From Luteolibacter sp. SL250 (lineage in GTDB: Bacteria > Verrucomicrobiota > Verrucomicrobiia > Verrucomicrobiales > Akkermansiaceae): 64,000 nucleotides of DNA. The notes beneath the pieces are model-generated. The model was given only the letters and a program-made list of their open reading frames with translations, did not search any database and was not told the origin of the DNA. The stretch covers positions 3,658,001-3,722,000 of the forward strand of contig NZ_CP113054.1 of NCBI RefSeq assembly GCF_026625605.1, in the 5' to 3' direction. Position numbers and translations under genes: made by a program. This document shows, one piece after another, positions 9,054 through 18,300 of the stretch (positions within the stretch are counted from its first letter, which is position 1; the number at the start of each line of letters is the position of its first letter).

Positions 9054-9691
9054 GGTGATTCTTCTTTCTCGGGCGGGGTTTCCATACGCTCAAGCTGATC
9101 CCAAAGCAAACGTGGATCGAAATTCATGGCGGCGAACATCGTCAGGATGACGACCCCACCGAAGGCCAATGCCCCCGGCCCCGGCAGGACCCGCATATAG
9201 GCGCCGAGCTGGACCATGGCCACCAGAATCGCGACGACGAAGATATCCACCATCGACCAGCGGCCGAGGAGTTCCGTCAGCCAGTAGACCTTCCCCAGGA
9301 TCTTCGGCGAGGGATCAACCTTGCCCGTGGCCGCGGCACACAGCCAGACCAGTGCCACGATCTTCAGCATCGGGATGAGGATGGAGGCGGTGAAGATGAC
9401 GATGGCGATGGGATAGGCCCCACTCTCCCAGAACTCCATCATGCCCGCGATGATGGTCTTGTTCGCGGTGCCGCCGAACTCCAGCACCGTCATGATCGGC
9501 AGAGCCATGGCCGGGACGTAGAGCACCGTCGCGGCGATCAGCAGGGCGACGGTACGCTGGATGCTGTTCGGCTTCCGGATGTGCAGGTGGGTGCCACAGC
9601 GGGGGCATCTGCCCAGGCTTTCCGGCGAAACCTTGCCGCAGGCATGGCAGCCTGCCAGCCCCAACGGGCCACCACGCGGTGGATGGCTCAT
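9050..9691 (-). CDS. PqiA-domain membrane protein, second half
   Basis: A 213-residue protein with an N-terminal zinc-ribbon (CHACGKVSPESLGRCPRCG, about residues 15-33) and four predicted membrane segments. It ends in a PqiA-like tail (NFDPRLLWDQLE). E. coli PqiA is one protein of about 417 residues with two such halves; here each half has its own gene. The ATG at 9691 overlaps the stop of the first half by 4 bp (ATGA) and the stop overlaps pqiB by 4 bp, so all three are translationally coupled. It probably pairs with the upstream half to form the membrane base for PqiB. Confidence 0.82.
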   Translation of the reverse strand: MSHPPRGGPLGLAGCHACGKVSPESLGRCPRCGTHLHIRKPNSIQRTVALLIAATVLYVPAMALPIMTVLEFGGTANKTIIAGMMEFWESGAYPIAIVIFTASILIPMLKIVALVWLCAAATGKVDPSPKILGKVYWLTELLGRWSMVDIFVVAILVAMVQLGAYMRVLPGPGALAFGGVVILTMFAAMNFDPRLLWDQLERMETPPEKEESP

Positions 9692-10344
9692 TCCTTCGCC
9701 ACCTCCAGACGGTCCCAAAGTTCCTCGCGGTCGATCCCCGCCACGGCGGCCGCCATCGCCAACATCAGGACGGCGAAGGCCCAGAAGCCGACCCCGAAGT
9801 GGAGGTCCGCCATTTTCCCTAGCTTCATCAGGCTGACGAGGACGCCGAGCAGGAACACCTCGATCATGTTCCACGGCTCCGTGAGCGTGAGCCAGCGGGC
9901 GACCCGCATCGCTCCCGGAGCGGCCTTCCCCCACAGCAGCGGTCCGCAGACATAGATCAGCCCCCCGGACATGACCAGCGGGGTGAGCATGGTGAAAAGG
10001 GCGACCGCACAACCGACGATGGGGCTGCCGTCGTTGACCAGGGCCAGCGCGGCGCCCATGGGGGTGAGGGTGGTCCGCATGCCCCCCGCGTCCATGCTCA
10101 TGAACGGGAAGGTGTGGACGATGATCATGAGGAGCAGCGCGGTGAGGGAAAACGAAGTCGCCCGCACCAGGGAGGCGCAGCGGTTCTGGTAGAGCAGCGC
10201 GTCACACCTGACGCAGCGCGCCGCCGTTCCCTCCGGCACCGGCACGGACTCGTGCAGGGTGTCGCAGAAATGGCACACGACCCGGTGCGGCCCGCCCTTC
10301 GGCTTCGGCCACGGCCGCATGGCGATGACGAGTTTCCTCTTCAC
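9688..10344 (-). CDS. pqiA: PqiA-domain membrane protein, first half
   Basis: A 218-residue protein. Cysteine pairs CHFCDTLHESVPVPEGTAAR and CVRC near residues 24-47 form a rubredoxin-like zinc-ribbon. Four membrane segments follow, including SFSLTALLLMIIVHTFPFMS, and the tail (GIDREELWDRLEVAKE) mirrors that of its partner gene. It begins the pqiA-pqiA-pqiB set, seven bases downstream of the FAH-family gene, so these may be co-transcribed. The gene count is confirmed by the ATGA overlap at 9688-9691. Confidence 0.84.
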   Translation of the reverse strand: MKRKLVIAMRPWPKPKGGPHRVVCHFCDTLHESVPVPEGTAARCVRCDALLYQNRCASLVRATSFSLTALLLMIIVHTFPFMSMDAGGMRTTLTPMGAALALVNDGSPIVGCAVALFTMLTPLVMSGGLIYVCGPLLWGKAAPGAMRVARWLTLTEPWNMIEVFLLGVLVSLMKLGKMADLHFGVGFWAFAVLMLAMAAAVAGIDREELWDRLEVAKE

Positions 10345-10351
10345 GGCAGGA

Positions 10352-11206
10352 TCATGGCAGGGCCACCACGCGGTGCCCGGTCTGGCCGAGGCCTTCCACG
10401 CCGCATTCCACGAAGTCCCCGCACTGGAGGTACTTCGGCGGGGTCATCCCCATGGCCACGCCGCTGGGCGTGCCGGTGATGATCACATCCCCGGGCAGCA
10501 AGGTCATGAAACGGCTGATGTAACTGACGATCTGCCGGACGGAGAAAATCATGTCGCCGGTGTAGCCGTTCTGCCTCAGTTCCCCGTTCACCGTGGTCCA
10601 CAGGCGGAGCTTCTGCGGGTCCGGGACCTCATCCGCCGTCATCAGCCACGGCCCCATGGGCGCGAAGCTGTCGCAGCTTTTCCCTTTCACCCACTGACCG
10701 CCCATTTCCTTCTGGAAGGCACGTTCGGAGAAATCACAGAACGTCGAGTACCCCGCGACGTGGGAAAGCGCGTCCACCTCCTCCACATAGCTGGCCAACT
10801 GGCCGATCACGACCGCCAGTTCCACCTCGTAGTCCAGCTTGGTCGAGCCACGGGGGATGATGACGTCATCCGAAGGACCGCTCCACGCTGTGGTCGCCTT
10901 CATGAAAAGCGTCGGCTCCGCAGGGATGTCCCCGTCGAGTTCCTTCACGTGCTCGATGTAGTTCCTGCCGACGCAGACGATCTTCGAGGGGCGGTTCACC
11001 GGCGGACCGAGCCGGGCCTGCGGGTCGATTTCAACCCCACCCGGACAACCGCCCTCCACCCACTCCGCGAGGGACTCCAGTCCGCCTGAGGCGAAGAATC
11101 CCTCGTCGTAGTCATTGAACTCACCGCTGGCATCGATCTTCCGGCCATCCGCAAGCAACACCCCCGGCTCCTCCCTTCCCGCGTCCCCGAATCGGATCAA
11201 TTTCAT
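10352..11206 (-). CDS. Fumarylacetoacetate hydrolase-family protein
   Basis: A 284-residue protein of the FAH fold, which hydrolyses or decarboxylates/isomerises C-C bonds next to 2-oxo-acids. Visible motifs are VCVGRNYIEHVKE (about residue 79), the metal-binding region KLDYEVELAVVIG (about 126; acidic ligands), AGYSTFCDFSERAFQ (near 156) and GDVIITGTPSGVAMGM (near 242). Close relatives include fumarylpyruvate hydrolase and HpcE-type isomerases; the substrate cannot be told from sequence. The ATG at 11206 is chosen because MKLIRFGD is the usual family beginning; an upstream in-frame ATG would add an unlikely basic leader. Confidence 0.85.
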   Translation of the reverse strand: MKLIRFGDAGREEPGVLLADGRKIDASGEFNDYDEGFFASGGLESLAEWVEGGCPGGVEIDPQARLGPPVNRPSKIVCVGRNYIEHVKELDGDIPAEPTLFMKATTAWSGPSDDVIIPRGSTKLDYEVELAVVIGQLASYVEEVDALSHVAGYSTFCDFSERAFQKEMGGQWVKGKSCDSFAPMGPWLMTADEVPDPQKLRLWTTVNGELRQNGYTGDMIFSVRQIVSYISRFMTLLPGDVIITGTPSGVAMGMTPPKYLQCGDFVECGVEGLGQTGHRVVALP

Positions 11207-11270
11207 GCCCGGAAATCTACCACCGTTTCGCGGGCGGGGAAGTCCGGTTTTCAAGCGTTCCGCCCCCGTC

Positions 11271-11636
11271 TCAGAACTCCCCCTTGAACGAACAGCGGGC
11301 GGTGGGGGTCTCAAAAATGACGATCTCCGCCAGCCCGGGGAGCTGGGGGGCGAGGTGCCGCCAGAACCACGCGGCCATGCGCTCGATGGTGGGGCTTTCC
11401 AGACCGGGGATGTCGTTGAGGTAGCCGTGGTCGAGCTGTTCGAGCAGCGGGTTCATGGCCTGCGAAATGACCTTGTGGTCGTAGATCCAGCCGATGGTCT
11501 CGTCCACCTCCCCCTCGACGGAGATCTCCACCTTGAAGCTGTGGCCGTGCATCTGCCGGCACTTGTGCCCCTCCGGCAGGCTGGGCAGGGTGTGGGCCGC
11601 CTCAAAACGGAAATCCTTCGTCAAACGCGCTCTCAT
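11271..11636 (-). CDS. queD: 6-carboxy-5,6,7,8-tetrahydropterin synthase
   Basis: A 121-residue PTPS-family enzyme of queuosine/deazapurine synthesis that converts dihydroneopterin triphosphate to 6-carboxytetrahydropterin. Zinc-binding histidines are visible in FRFEAAH (residue about 13) and in CRQMHGHSF (about 26-34), which also holds the catalytic cysteine. The C-terminal FETPTARCSF has the conserved glutamate. I chose ATG 11636 because it gives the normal family length. Upstream in-frame ATGs at 11699 and 11720 lie in or beside a REP element and would add up to 28 residues. Confidence 0.88.
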   Translation of the reverse strand: MRARLTKDFRFEAAHTLPSLPEGHKCRQMHGHSFKVEISVEGEVDETIGWIYDHKVISQAMNPLLEQLDHGYLNDIPGLESPTIERMAAWFWRHLAPQLPGLAEIVIFETPTARCSFKGEF

Positions 11637-11702
11637 TTCCGCAAGCAAATCACCGGAGACGGGTTCGGGCAAGCGTGGGAACCTTCTCCGCGCCGGCATG
11701 GG

Positions 11703-11941
11703 AGTAAGGAGGAGGGACACTCCTGTCCCTCGGCGGCATTGGCGAAATAAGAAGGAGAAGTTTTCAGTGTTCAGTTTTCAGGAGGAGAAAAAGATGGAGG
11801 TTCACGAATCGAACGAATCGAAAGAAATTTGAAGATCCTGCTTTCTTCTTTTCTCATCCTTCGCGGCCTTTGCGTCTTTGCGGTGAATTTTTGATGATTC
11901 GCCATTGCAGCCGGAGGACAGGAGTGTCCTCCCTCCTTACT
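11703..11941. repeat. Paired REP element, family C copy 1
   Basis: The left REP (11703-11744) has the hairpin AGGGACA-CTCC-TGTCCCT. The inverted right REP (11901-11941) has GGAGGACA-GGAG-TGTCCTCC and ends CTCCTTACT. The left stem differs from the family norm by changes in both arms. The core holds a 24-bp segment also found at 61002-61025 and the motif CTTTGCGTCTTTGCGGTGAA (11868-11887). It fills the 300 bp between queD and the caspase-fold gene, whose TAA stop lies in the right REP. Confidence 0.88.
11759..11782. repeat. 24-bp direct repeat (TTTTCAGTGTTCAGTTTTCA core)
   Basis: These 24 bases are identical to 61002-61025 in the cysJ-cysI spacer. Internally it is a tandem TTTTCAG/GTTCAG pattern. 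Here it sits inside a family C element. Confidence 0.7.
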
Positions 11942-13001
11942 GATATAATCCCGCCATTTTCCGCATCAGGATCTCTAGCTGGCGGTAGTAGTCGTCCTCC
12001 GGCATGCCCTTTTTCTTTTCGCGGAGGGTTTCGATCTCCGCTTCCAGGGCGGCACGCTTTTCGCGGGCGGCGGGGTCCAGGGGATCGACGGTGGGTTTGA
12101 GGAAATGGATCTCCCGGGCGACCATGCCATCGGCGGGCTTTCCGCCGGCGGGTTTCGTGCCCGCGCGCAGGCCCTTGAAGGTCTCCGCCTGGGTACCGGT
12201 GCCGTCGCCGTTGTCGTCGATGACGGCGTGCTCCTGCATCACCCGCTGGGCGTCCTCGTAGAAGGCGCGCACCTTGGAAGAGGCGGTCAGGGTGGCCTCG
12301 ATGAGGGACACCGCGCCGTCACGGTCCAAGTCCGCATCCGCGGCGGTGAGGGCCTCCGCCATGGCCCCGCCGAAGCGGGTGTAGTTCCGCTCCCCGTCGC
12401 TGCGGGTCGCACCGATGATGACGCGGTTCTCCGCGGACAGATCCTTCAGGAACGGAGAGCTGGCGGAAAACAGGTTGAGGATGACCAGGCGACGGGTGAA
12501 CGGGGCGAGCAGTTCCTTCAGCTCCCCGGAGGAAATGTCGCGGCCGCGCAGGTTGAAGTTCGCCGTGCGGCCATCAAAGCTGCCGTGGCCGATCCACACC
12601 AACCAGAGGTCCCCGCCGTCCTTCGGCAGCGCGGCGACGGCCTTCTCCAGAGCGGCGCGGTCCCCGCCCTCCCCTTCCTGTTCCATGCCGATGACAGTGG
12701 CGGCGAAGTTCCCTTTCTCCGCCGTCTGCTTCCACACCTCCCCCTGCTTGCGGAAGTCCGCTTCATAGCGCTGCTCCCCCGGCTCGCTGACGACGATGAG
12801 CATGTCACGCTTTTCCTCTTCCGCAGCTCCAGCAGAAGGGAGAAGATATAAACCGCAGATGAACGCAGATGAACACAGATGGAAGAAGGTATTTTTAACC
12901 CTATTCTCTGATCTGCGTTTATTTGGCTCAACGCTGGACAGACTGTTCGCCCATCTCCGCTGCGCTCCGATTGCGTTCATCTGCGGTTGATTCCTTTTCA
13001 T
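11937..13001 (-). CDS. Caspase/C13-fold protein lacking the catalytic cysteine, with EF-hand-like loops
   Basis: A 354-residue exported protein. After the signal region (residues about 36-60, FFHLCSSAFICGLYLLPSAG) comes an alpha/beta domain with WIGHG at 136-140, matching the histidine loop of caspase-like peptidases. At the expected cysteine strand (174-184, ILNLFSASSPF) there are serines and no cysteine. ADLDRDGAVSLIEA (about 223-236) and DDNGDGTGT (262-270) resemble calcium-binding loops. The start ATG overlaps the upstream stop (TGATG at 12999-13003), and codons about 5-51 are encoded by a dispersed repeat. The TAA stop lies in a REP. An alternative start at 12803 would remove the signal. 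It is the last gene of the operon. Confidence 0.72.
   Translation of the reverse strand: MKRNQPQMNAIGAQRRWANSLSSVEPNKRRSENRVKNTFFHLCSSAFICGLYLLPSAGAAEEEKRDMLIVVSEPGEQRYEADFRKQGEVWKQTAEKGNFAATVIGMEQEGEGGDRAALEKAVAALPKDGGDLWLVWIGHGSFDGRTANFNLRGRDISSGELKELLAPFTRRLVILNLFSASSPFLKDLSAENRVIIGATRSDGERNYTRFGGAMAEALTAADADLDRDGAVSLIEATLTASSKVRAFYEDAQRVMQEHAVIDDNGDGTGTQAETFKGLRAGTKPAGGKPADGMVAREIHFLKPTVDPLDPAAREKRAALEAEIETLREKKKGMPEDDYYRQLEILMRKMAGLYQ
12851..12989. repeat. AGATGAACGC-type tandem/inverted repeat, family D copy 1
   Basis: The left arm (12851-12882) is ACCGCAGATGAACGCAGATG followed by AACACAGATGG. The inverted right arm (12970-12989) is TTGCGTTCATCTGCGGTT. It lies wholly inside the coding frame of the caspase-fold gene. 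Related copies are at 21184, 55146 and, in the CACTGATTT variant, at 21064 and 59159. Confidence 0.8.
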
Positions 13002-15301
13002 CACGGAAGTCGTTTCCATCTTCTCAGCCCCCATTCCCCGACAAAGCAGGCCAGCGCGAGGGCGAGCCAGGCGGGCGAATGCCAGAGGGGTTCGCGACGG
13101 GTTTCGGTGACCGGCACGGGCAGGTTTTTGATGCTGTCCACGAATCCGGAGAGATCCGCCACGGACAGGACGCGGCCACCGGTGGCGGAGGCGAGGCGGT
13201 TCATGGCCTCCATGTCCGGGCGCAGGGACCGGTATTCGTCCTGCAGGGAGTTGACCACCCAGCCGGCGCGCGCGGTGAGGGCGGGTTGCTTTTCCGTGGC
13301 GCGGGTGGCGGCCTCGACCAGGTAGCTCCCCGGATCGTTGGAGTGAAAGGCGGCCTGCATGATGCCGGGCTTCTCCGGATGCGGGCGGGCGGCAATGTTC
13401 GTCCACGTGCCGTCCGGGCGTTTCACCTTCAGCGAGACGGAGGCGGATTCGTCCGGGCGGAAATCCGCGCCGAACAGCTCCACCGCGATGGCGTCACCCT
13501 CCGGCTTCACGGTGAGGCGGCGCGGCACGTCCGCCAGCAGCCAACGCAGCGTCTGCCGCCACGACTTCTCCATCTCCGCATGCGCCTCCGGCCGCGTCAT
13601 GCCCCAGCGCCAGTAGTCCGTGATGGCCAGCACGGCGGTGCGGCCACGGCCGAAACGACGGGTGACCAGCGCGGGCGCGTGGCCGCCGTCCGGCAGGGCG
13701 AGCCGCGCCACCTCCGTCGAGCCGGGGCGGATGGCGGGCAGCTTGTGGACGTTCCGGAAGTCCGGCATCGCGGCGATGCGGGCGTCCTCATCGCCCTCGT
13801 TGTCCTTCAGCCGCGCCCATGGCTCCAGCTTCCCCTCACGGGTGAGTTCGTATTTCCCGGCCAGCGGTTCCCCGCCCGGCGTCTCCGGATCGAGATAAAC
13901 GGGCAGCATCTCGCCGATGGGCGTGCCTTTGAATCCACCCGCATCCAGCGACTCCATGCCGCCCAGCACGATGAGGCCGCCGCCCCTTTCGGAAACGAAG
14001 CGTTGCAGCAACCGCTGCTGTTCGTGGTCGAACATCGCCGCCTCCGCGTCATCGATGATGATGGTCTCGAACGGGAAGATCTCCTCCGGCGTGCGCGGGA
14101 AGCCGGCGCTGAGTTCCTCCGGACTGGTGGTGTTCAGGCGGATGAAGACGGCCTCGTCGAAACGCTCCACGTCATCGTGCGACTCGAAGCCGCGGTAGAG
14201 CGGGTTCGTGTTCTCACCCTGGCGGCCGCGGAAGTCGAACTTCGGCTCGCGCTTGGCGATGCGGAGCAGGCTGGTCATGCGCACCTCGGAGTCGCCTTCC
14301 AGCGCGCGCTGGAGGAACTTGTGCTCATAGTTCGGCCGGCCGCCGGTGTAGAGTACGCGGTAGGGTCCCGCATCGCGGTTGGCGGCGACGCCGCGTTTGT
14401 TGTTCTCCAGCGTGGCCTCCGCGGGGCCGTCCGGATCCTCCATGCGGACATCCACCTCCGTGAAGGAAACGCCGGAGTCCTTCGGCTTTGCCTGGAAGCG
14501 GACCATCCATGTCTCGTCATCGCCGGAAATGACGCGCCGCTGCTCGCCCAGCACGATGTCCGTCCCGGACTCCCGCAGGGTGGCGATGATGGTTTTCCCC
14601 TTCACGCCGCGCGCGGAAACCGTGGCGTCCACCATGACGGGAGCGTCCTCGAAGAGGGTGACCTGGGCGGTGGCGGACGGGATGGAAAGGTCCACCACGG
14701 AATCCCCGCGATGGAGGACCAGCGGGAAGACGGGCGGCGAGCCGGGCAAGATCCCCTCCGTGGGAAGCGTGTCCGTGGGGCTGCCATCCGTGAGGACCAG
14801 CACCCCGGCGAGCGGGCGGCCCTCGTATCTGCCGCGCAGCGCGTCGAGCGCTCCGGACAGCGCGGAGGCCGTGCCCTTGAAATCCATCGCGGAATCCGTG
14901 GGCTGCTTCCGCAGGCGGGAGTCGAAGGTGAAATGATCGACGGTGAAATGTTCCGCCAGTTCCTTCCTCCAGCCGCCGTCGGCAGGCCCCATGGCCTCCC
15001 CCAACCGTTCCGCGTGGGACTTTCCGTCCGCACGGTCCTTGATGGTCATGCTGGCGCTGTTGTCGGAAAGGATGACCCAGTGGTTGGCACCTGGGCGGGC
15101 GGAAGACCGGATGACCTCCGGCCGCAGGATGAAGACGAGGATGAAGGCGAAGCCGAGCAGCTTCAGGAACGCGGCGGCCCAGCGGACGCCCGGCGGCACG
15201 TCACGGCGGCGCGCATAGCCCGCGGCCAGCACGACCGCGACCACCGCCAGCACCACCAATCCCGGGACGAGCCACCCGTTTTCCGCCCAGACGATCTTCA
15301 T
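13001..15301 (-). CDS. Membrane VWA protein with glutamine-amidotransferase-like domain
   Basis: A 766-residue protein with two N-terminal membrane helices (about residues 11-29 and 42-60) and a von Willebrand A domain beginning WVILSDNSASMTIKD (MIDAS DxSxS near 79). Later it has a class-I GATase-like flavodoxin segment (FIIIDDAEAAMF and GLIVLGGMESLDAGGFKG, about residues 415-465). A C-terminal helix (HSPAWLALALACFVGEWGL) follows. Its start overlaps the DUF4175-like gene by 4 bp and its stop overlaps the next ATG by one base. Such proteins accompany MoxR/DUF58 genes in Planctomycetes and Verrucomicrobia; their substrate is unknown. Confidence 0.78.
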   Translation of the reverse strand: MKIVWAENGWLVPGLVVLAVVAVVLAAGYARRRDVPPGVRWAAAFLKLLGFAFILVFILRPEVIRSSARPGANHWVILSDNSASMTIKDRADGKSHAERLGEAMGPADGGWRKELAEHFTVDHFTFDSRLRKQPTDSAMDFKGTASALSGALDALRGRYEGRPLAGVLVLTDGSPTDTLPTEGILPGSPPVFPLVLHRGDSVVDLSIPSATAQVTLFEDAPVMVDATVSARGVKGKTIIATLRESGTDIVLGEQRRVISGDDETWMVRFQAKPKDSGVSFTEVDVRMEDPDGPAEATLENNKRGVAANRDAGPYRVLYTGGRPNYEHKFLQRALEGDSEVRMTSLLRIAKREPKFDFRGRQGENTNPLYRGFESHDDVERFDEAVFIRLNTTSPEELSAGFPRTPEEIFPFETIIIDDAEAAMFDHEQQRLLQRFVSERGGGLIVLGGMESLDAGGFKGTPIGEMLPVYLDPETPGGEPLAGKYELTREGKLEPWARLKDNEGDEDARIAAMPDFRNVHKLPAIRPGSTEVARLALPDGGHAPALVTRRFGRGRTAVLAITDYWRWGMTRPEAHAEMEKSWRQTLRWLLADVPRRLTVKPEGDAIAVELFGADFRPDESASVSLKVKRPDGTWTNIAARPHPEKPGIMQAAFHSNDPGSYLVEAATRATEKQPALTARAGWVVNSLQDEYRSLRPDMEAMNRLASATGGRVLSVADLSGFVDSIKNLPVPVTETRREPLWHSPAWLALALACFVGEWGLRRWKRLP

Positions 15302-18300
15302 TTGCCGAGTTCCTCGAAATAACGCCTCACCACCTCCGAATACCGGTCCGGCACCGGGTCCCGCCCGATGGGTGCCAGCGGGTTCTCCTTGTTCAGCTCG
15401 CGCAGCCGCGCGTCCAGCGCACGGACCGCCTCCGTGAGCGGCTCCACCACCCCGGCCCGGACCTCCGCCTCACCGGGTTCCTTGCTGTGGCGCTTGAAGT
15501 CGCGGCGCAGGTCGCGGCTGGTCTTCACCGCGCGCGCCACGGCGGAGCGGGCCTGCGGATCCTCAATGACCGCGCCGATGTCATGCAGGCGGTCGCTCCA
15601 TTCGCGGAAGCTTTCGGAAGTGATGACGCCGCCGCTGGTGCCGAAGCCATCTCGCGTCGCTCCGCCACGGTCCTCACGGCGGTTGTTGCCGCCGCCGTCG
15701 CCGCCACCTTTGCCATCCGGCGCATCCGCCTGTGCGGTGGCGTCCCCTTCACCGGGTTGGCCGCCTTTACCCTCACCTTCTCCATCTTTCCCGGCCATGC
15801 CGCCGGGTTGCTGGCCCTGTCCTTGTCCCTCTCCCTGCTGTCCTTCCTGACCCTCACCTTCGCCTTTTCCGGCTTGGCCTTGCTCTCCCTCCTGGCCTTC
15901 GCCGTCTTTTCCGCCCTTTCCAGCCTGACCTTTCTGATCTCCCTCTCCCTGCTGGCCCTCGCCTTCGCCGGGTTGCTGACCTTCCTTGCCCTCCCCGCCC
16001 TTGCCTTCATTTCCGGCCATCTCCTTGCCTTCGCCCCCGCCGGGTTCCTTGCCTTCGCCTTCACCCTTTCCGGCTTGTTCCTTTCCTTCCTGACTTTCGC
16101 CGGGAGCCTTTCCGTCACCCTCTTTCCCATCCTGCCCCTCGCCGGGTTGTTTGCCCTGCGCCATTTCATTGGAAAGCTTCTCGAGTTCCTCGCGGGCGTA
16201 GCGCAGGGCCTTCGCTTCATTGCCGAGGATGCGCTCGGCCGTCTTCTCCACCTCCGTGGTCAGTTGGGAAATTCCCTCCTCCGCAGCCTTCGCGGCACTT
16301 TGGGCGGAACTGCCATCCACCCCACCGGACTGCTGCATTTCCTCCAGCGCCTTTTCCACGCCCGCTTGGTCCGCGTGGCGCAGGGCCTCCGCCAGATCGT
16401 TCGCCACCAGCGGCTGGGATGCCTCCGCATTTTCCGCCGCATCGCGCATGCCTTCCATCAGCTTGTCCAGTCCGTCGCGCTGGCGCTGGACGGGATCAGC
16501 CGCGTCCGCCTGCAGGCCTCCGAGGCGGGGCGGACCCTCGGAGGGTTTCGCCTCCTCCCCTTCCCCGCCTTCCTGTGGGGACTTCGCGGAAAGTTCCTTC
16601 TGCGCCTTGTCGAGCGCGCGGGCTTCCTGCCGCAGTTCACGCAGTTGCTCGCCCAGCTTCGCCGCGCCGGACTCGCGCATGTCCTGCTCCGCCTTTTCCA
16701 GCGAGTCCTGGGTGCGGCGTCCGGCGGCGAGCGCATCGCCCAGCTTGCCCTCGCTGAGATCCGCCTCCGCCTGGGATGCCTTTTCGCGCGCCTCATCCAG
16801 CGCCTTCTTGTTCTGCTCCGCCGCGGTCTTGTCCGCGGACTCCTCCGTCTTGTCCTGGAGGCGGTTCATGTCCTCCGCCAGTTCCCGCTGCTGGTCGCGG
16901 AGCTGCTTCAACCGCCGCTCCAGTTCCGCCTTTTCCTCCGGGGTGTCCGCCTCTTTCAATGCCATCTGCAGTTCCTTGATCTCCTCGTTGAGATCGCGCT
17001 GGCGCTTCGCCAGATCCGCCAGCCGCTGGAGCACCTCCATCGCCTCGCGGGCCTCCGCGCCGGATTCCGGCTTCGCGGATTTCTCGGCCTGATAGGGATT
17101 CTCCATCTTCTTCAGATCGAGATCCTCCTTCGGCTTGTCGTCGGACCCGGACTCCCCCGCGCCCTGTGCGCCGGTCATGAGGATGGTCTTCGAGCTGGCG
17201 AGCTGGTGCAGGTGCCGCAGGGCTGTCTGCTCGTGCATGATGGCGTCGCCCAGCGGTTCCGCGCTGGTCTTGTCATAGGCTTCCTTCAGCTCGGTGATGG
17301 CATCCAGCATGGCGAGCCGGGCATTGGCCACGGACTCGCGCAGTTCCGGTTCCTTCAGTTCCTTTTCCAACTCGCGCGACATTTCCACCGCCGCCTCCTG
17401 CGACTTCACCAGGGTCTCCAGCTCCGACCGCTCCGGCGCGCTGACGGTGATCTCCGTGTGGTCACGCAGCACCGCCCAGGTGCCATTGAGGATCTGGGTC
17501 TGGATCTTCACCAGGTCCGCCGCGGGGCTTTGCCCGGGAGGGGCGCCCGGAGGCGCGGCCTGCTGGTAGAACTCCTCATCGAAATCCCGCACCCGCACCA
17601 GATGGATGTCCCCGCTGACATGGCGGACCTTTCCGTCCGGGCCGATGTCCTCCGCCCACGCGTTCCACATGAGGATGTCCTTCGGCTTCGCGCCGATGGC
17701 CTCCAGATCGACCACATGGGAAACGAGCGGCTCCTTTTCGCCCGGCACCTTCGCTCCGGGGACCTCATGCCATTCCTTTCCGTCCAGCGTGTAGCGCAGG
17801 CCGTGCGCGGCGATCTCCGAGTCATCCTGGATGCGTGCCTCCAGCCGCACCTCCTGGATGGCGGTGGCTTTGTCGTTCTTCCGTGGCAGGACGACCTTCA
17901 CCACCGGCGCCTTGTTGCGCGTGACCCGGATGTCGAGCATGTCCTTCCGCCCGTTCCGGCGGCCGTCGGCGTCGGTGAGGACCATCTCATAGCGGACGCT
18001 TTCCCGCAGCGGGATGTCCACGGCATAGACCGCCGGATTTTCCGCCGTAGCGGCGAGCGTGACCGCGGGCTTGTCCTTCGCGGTGAGCGTGACCGCCAGG
18101 CCGGGAAGGTTCGCGTGCAGGGAAAGCTGCAGCCTTCCACCCTCCACGCCGTTGATCTTCCGCACATCCCCCAGTTCCTCCGGCGGCAGATTGAGGTGCG
18201 GCGGCGCGTGGACCACGGCGTCCACCTTCTCCAGCGCGGGCACGTCATAGAGCGTGACCTTGAAAACCGCGCTCTCCTTTCCGCCCGCGGTCACCTTGTA

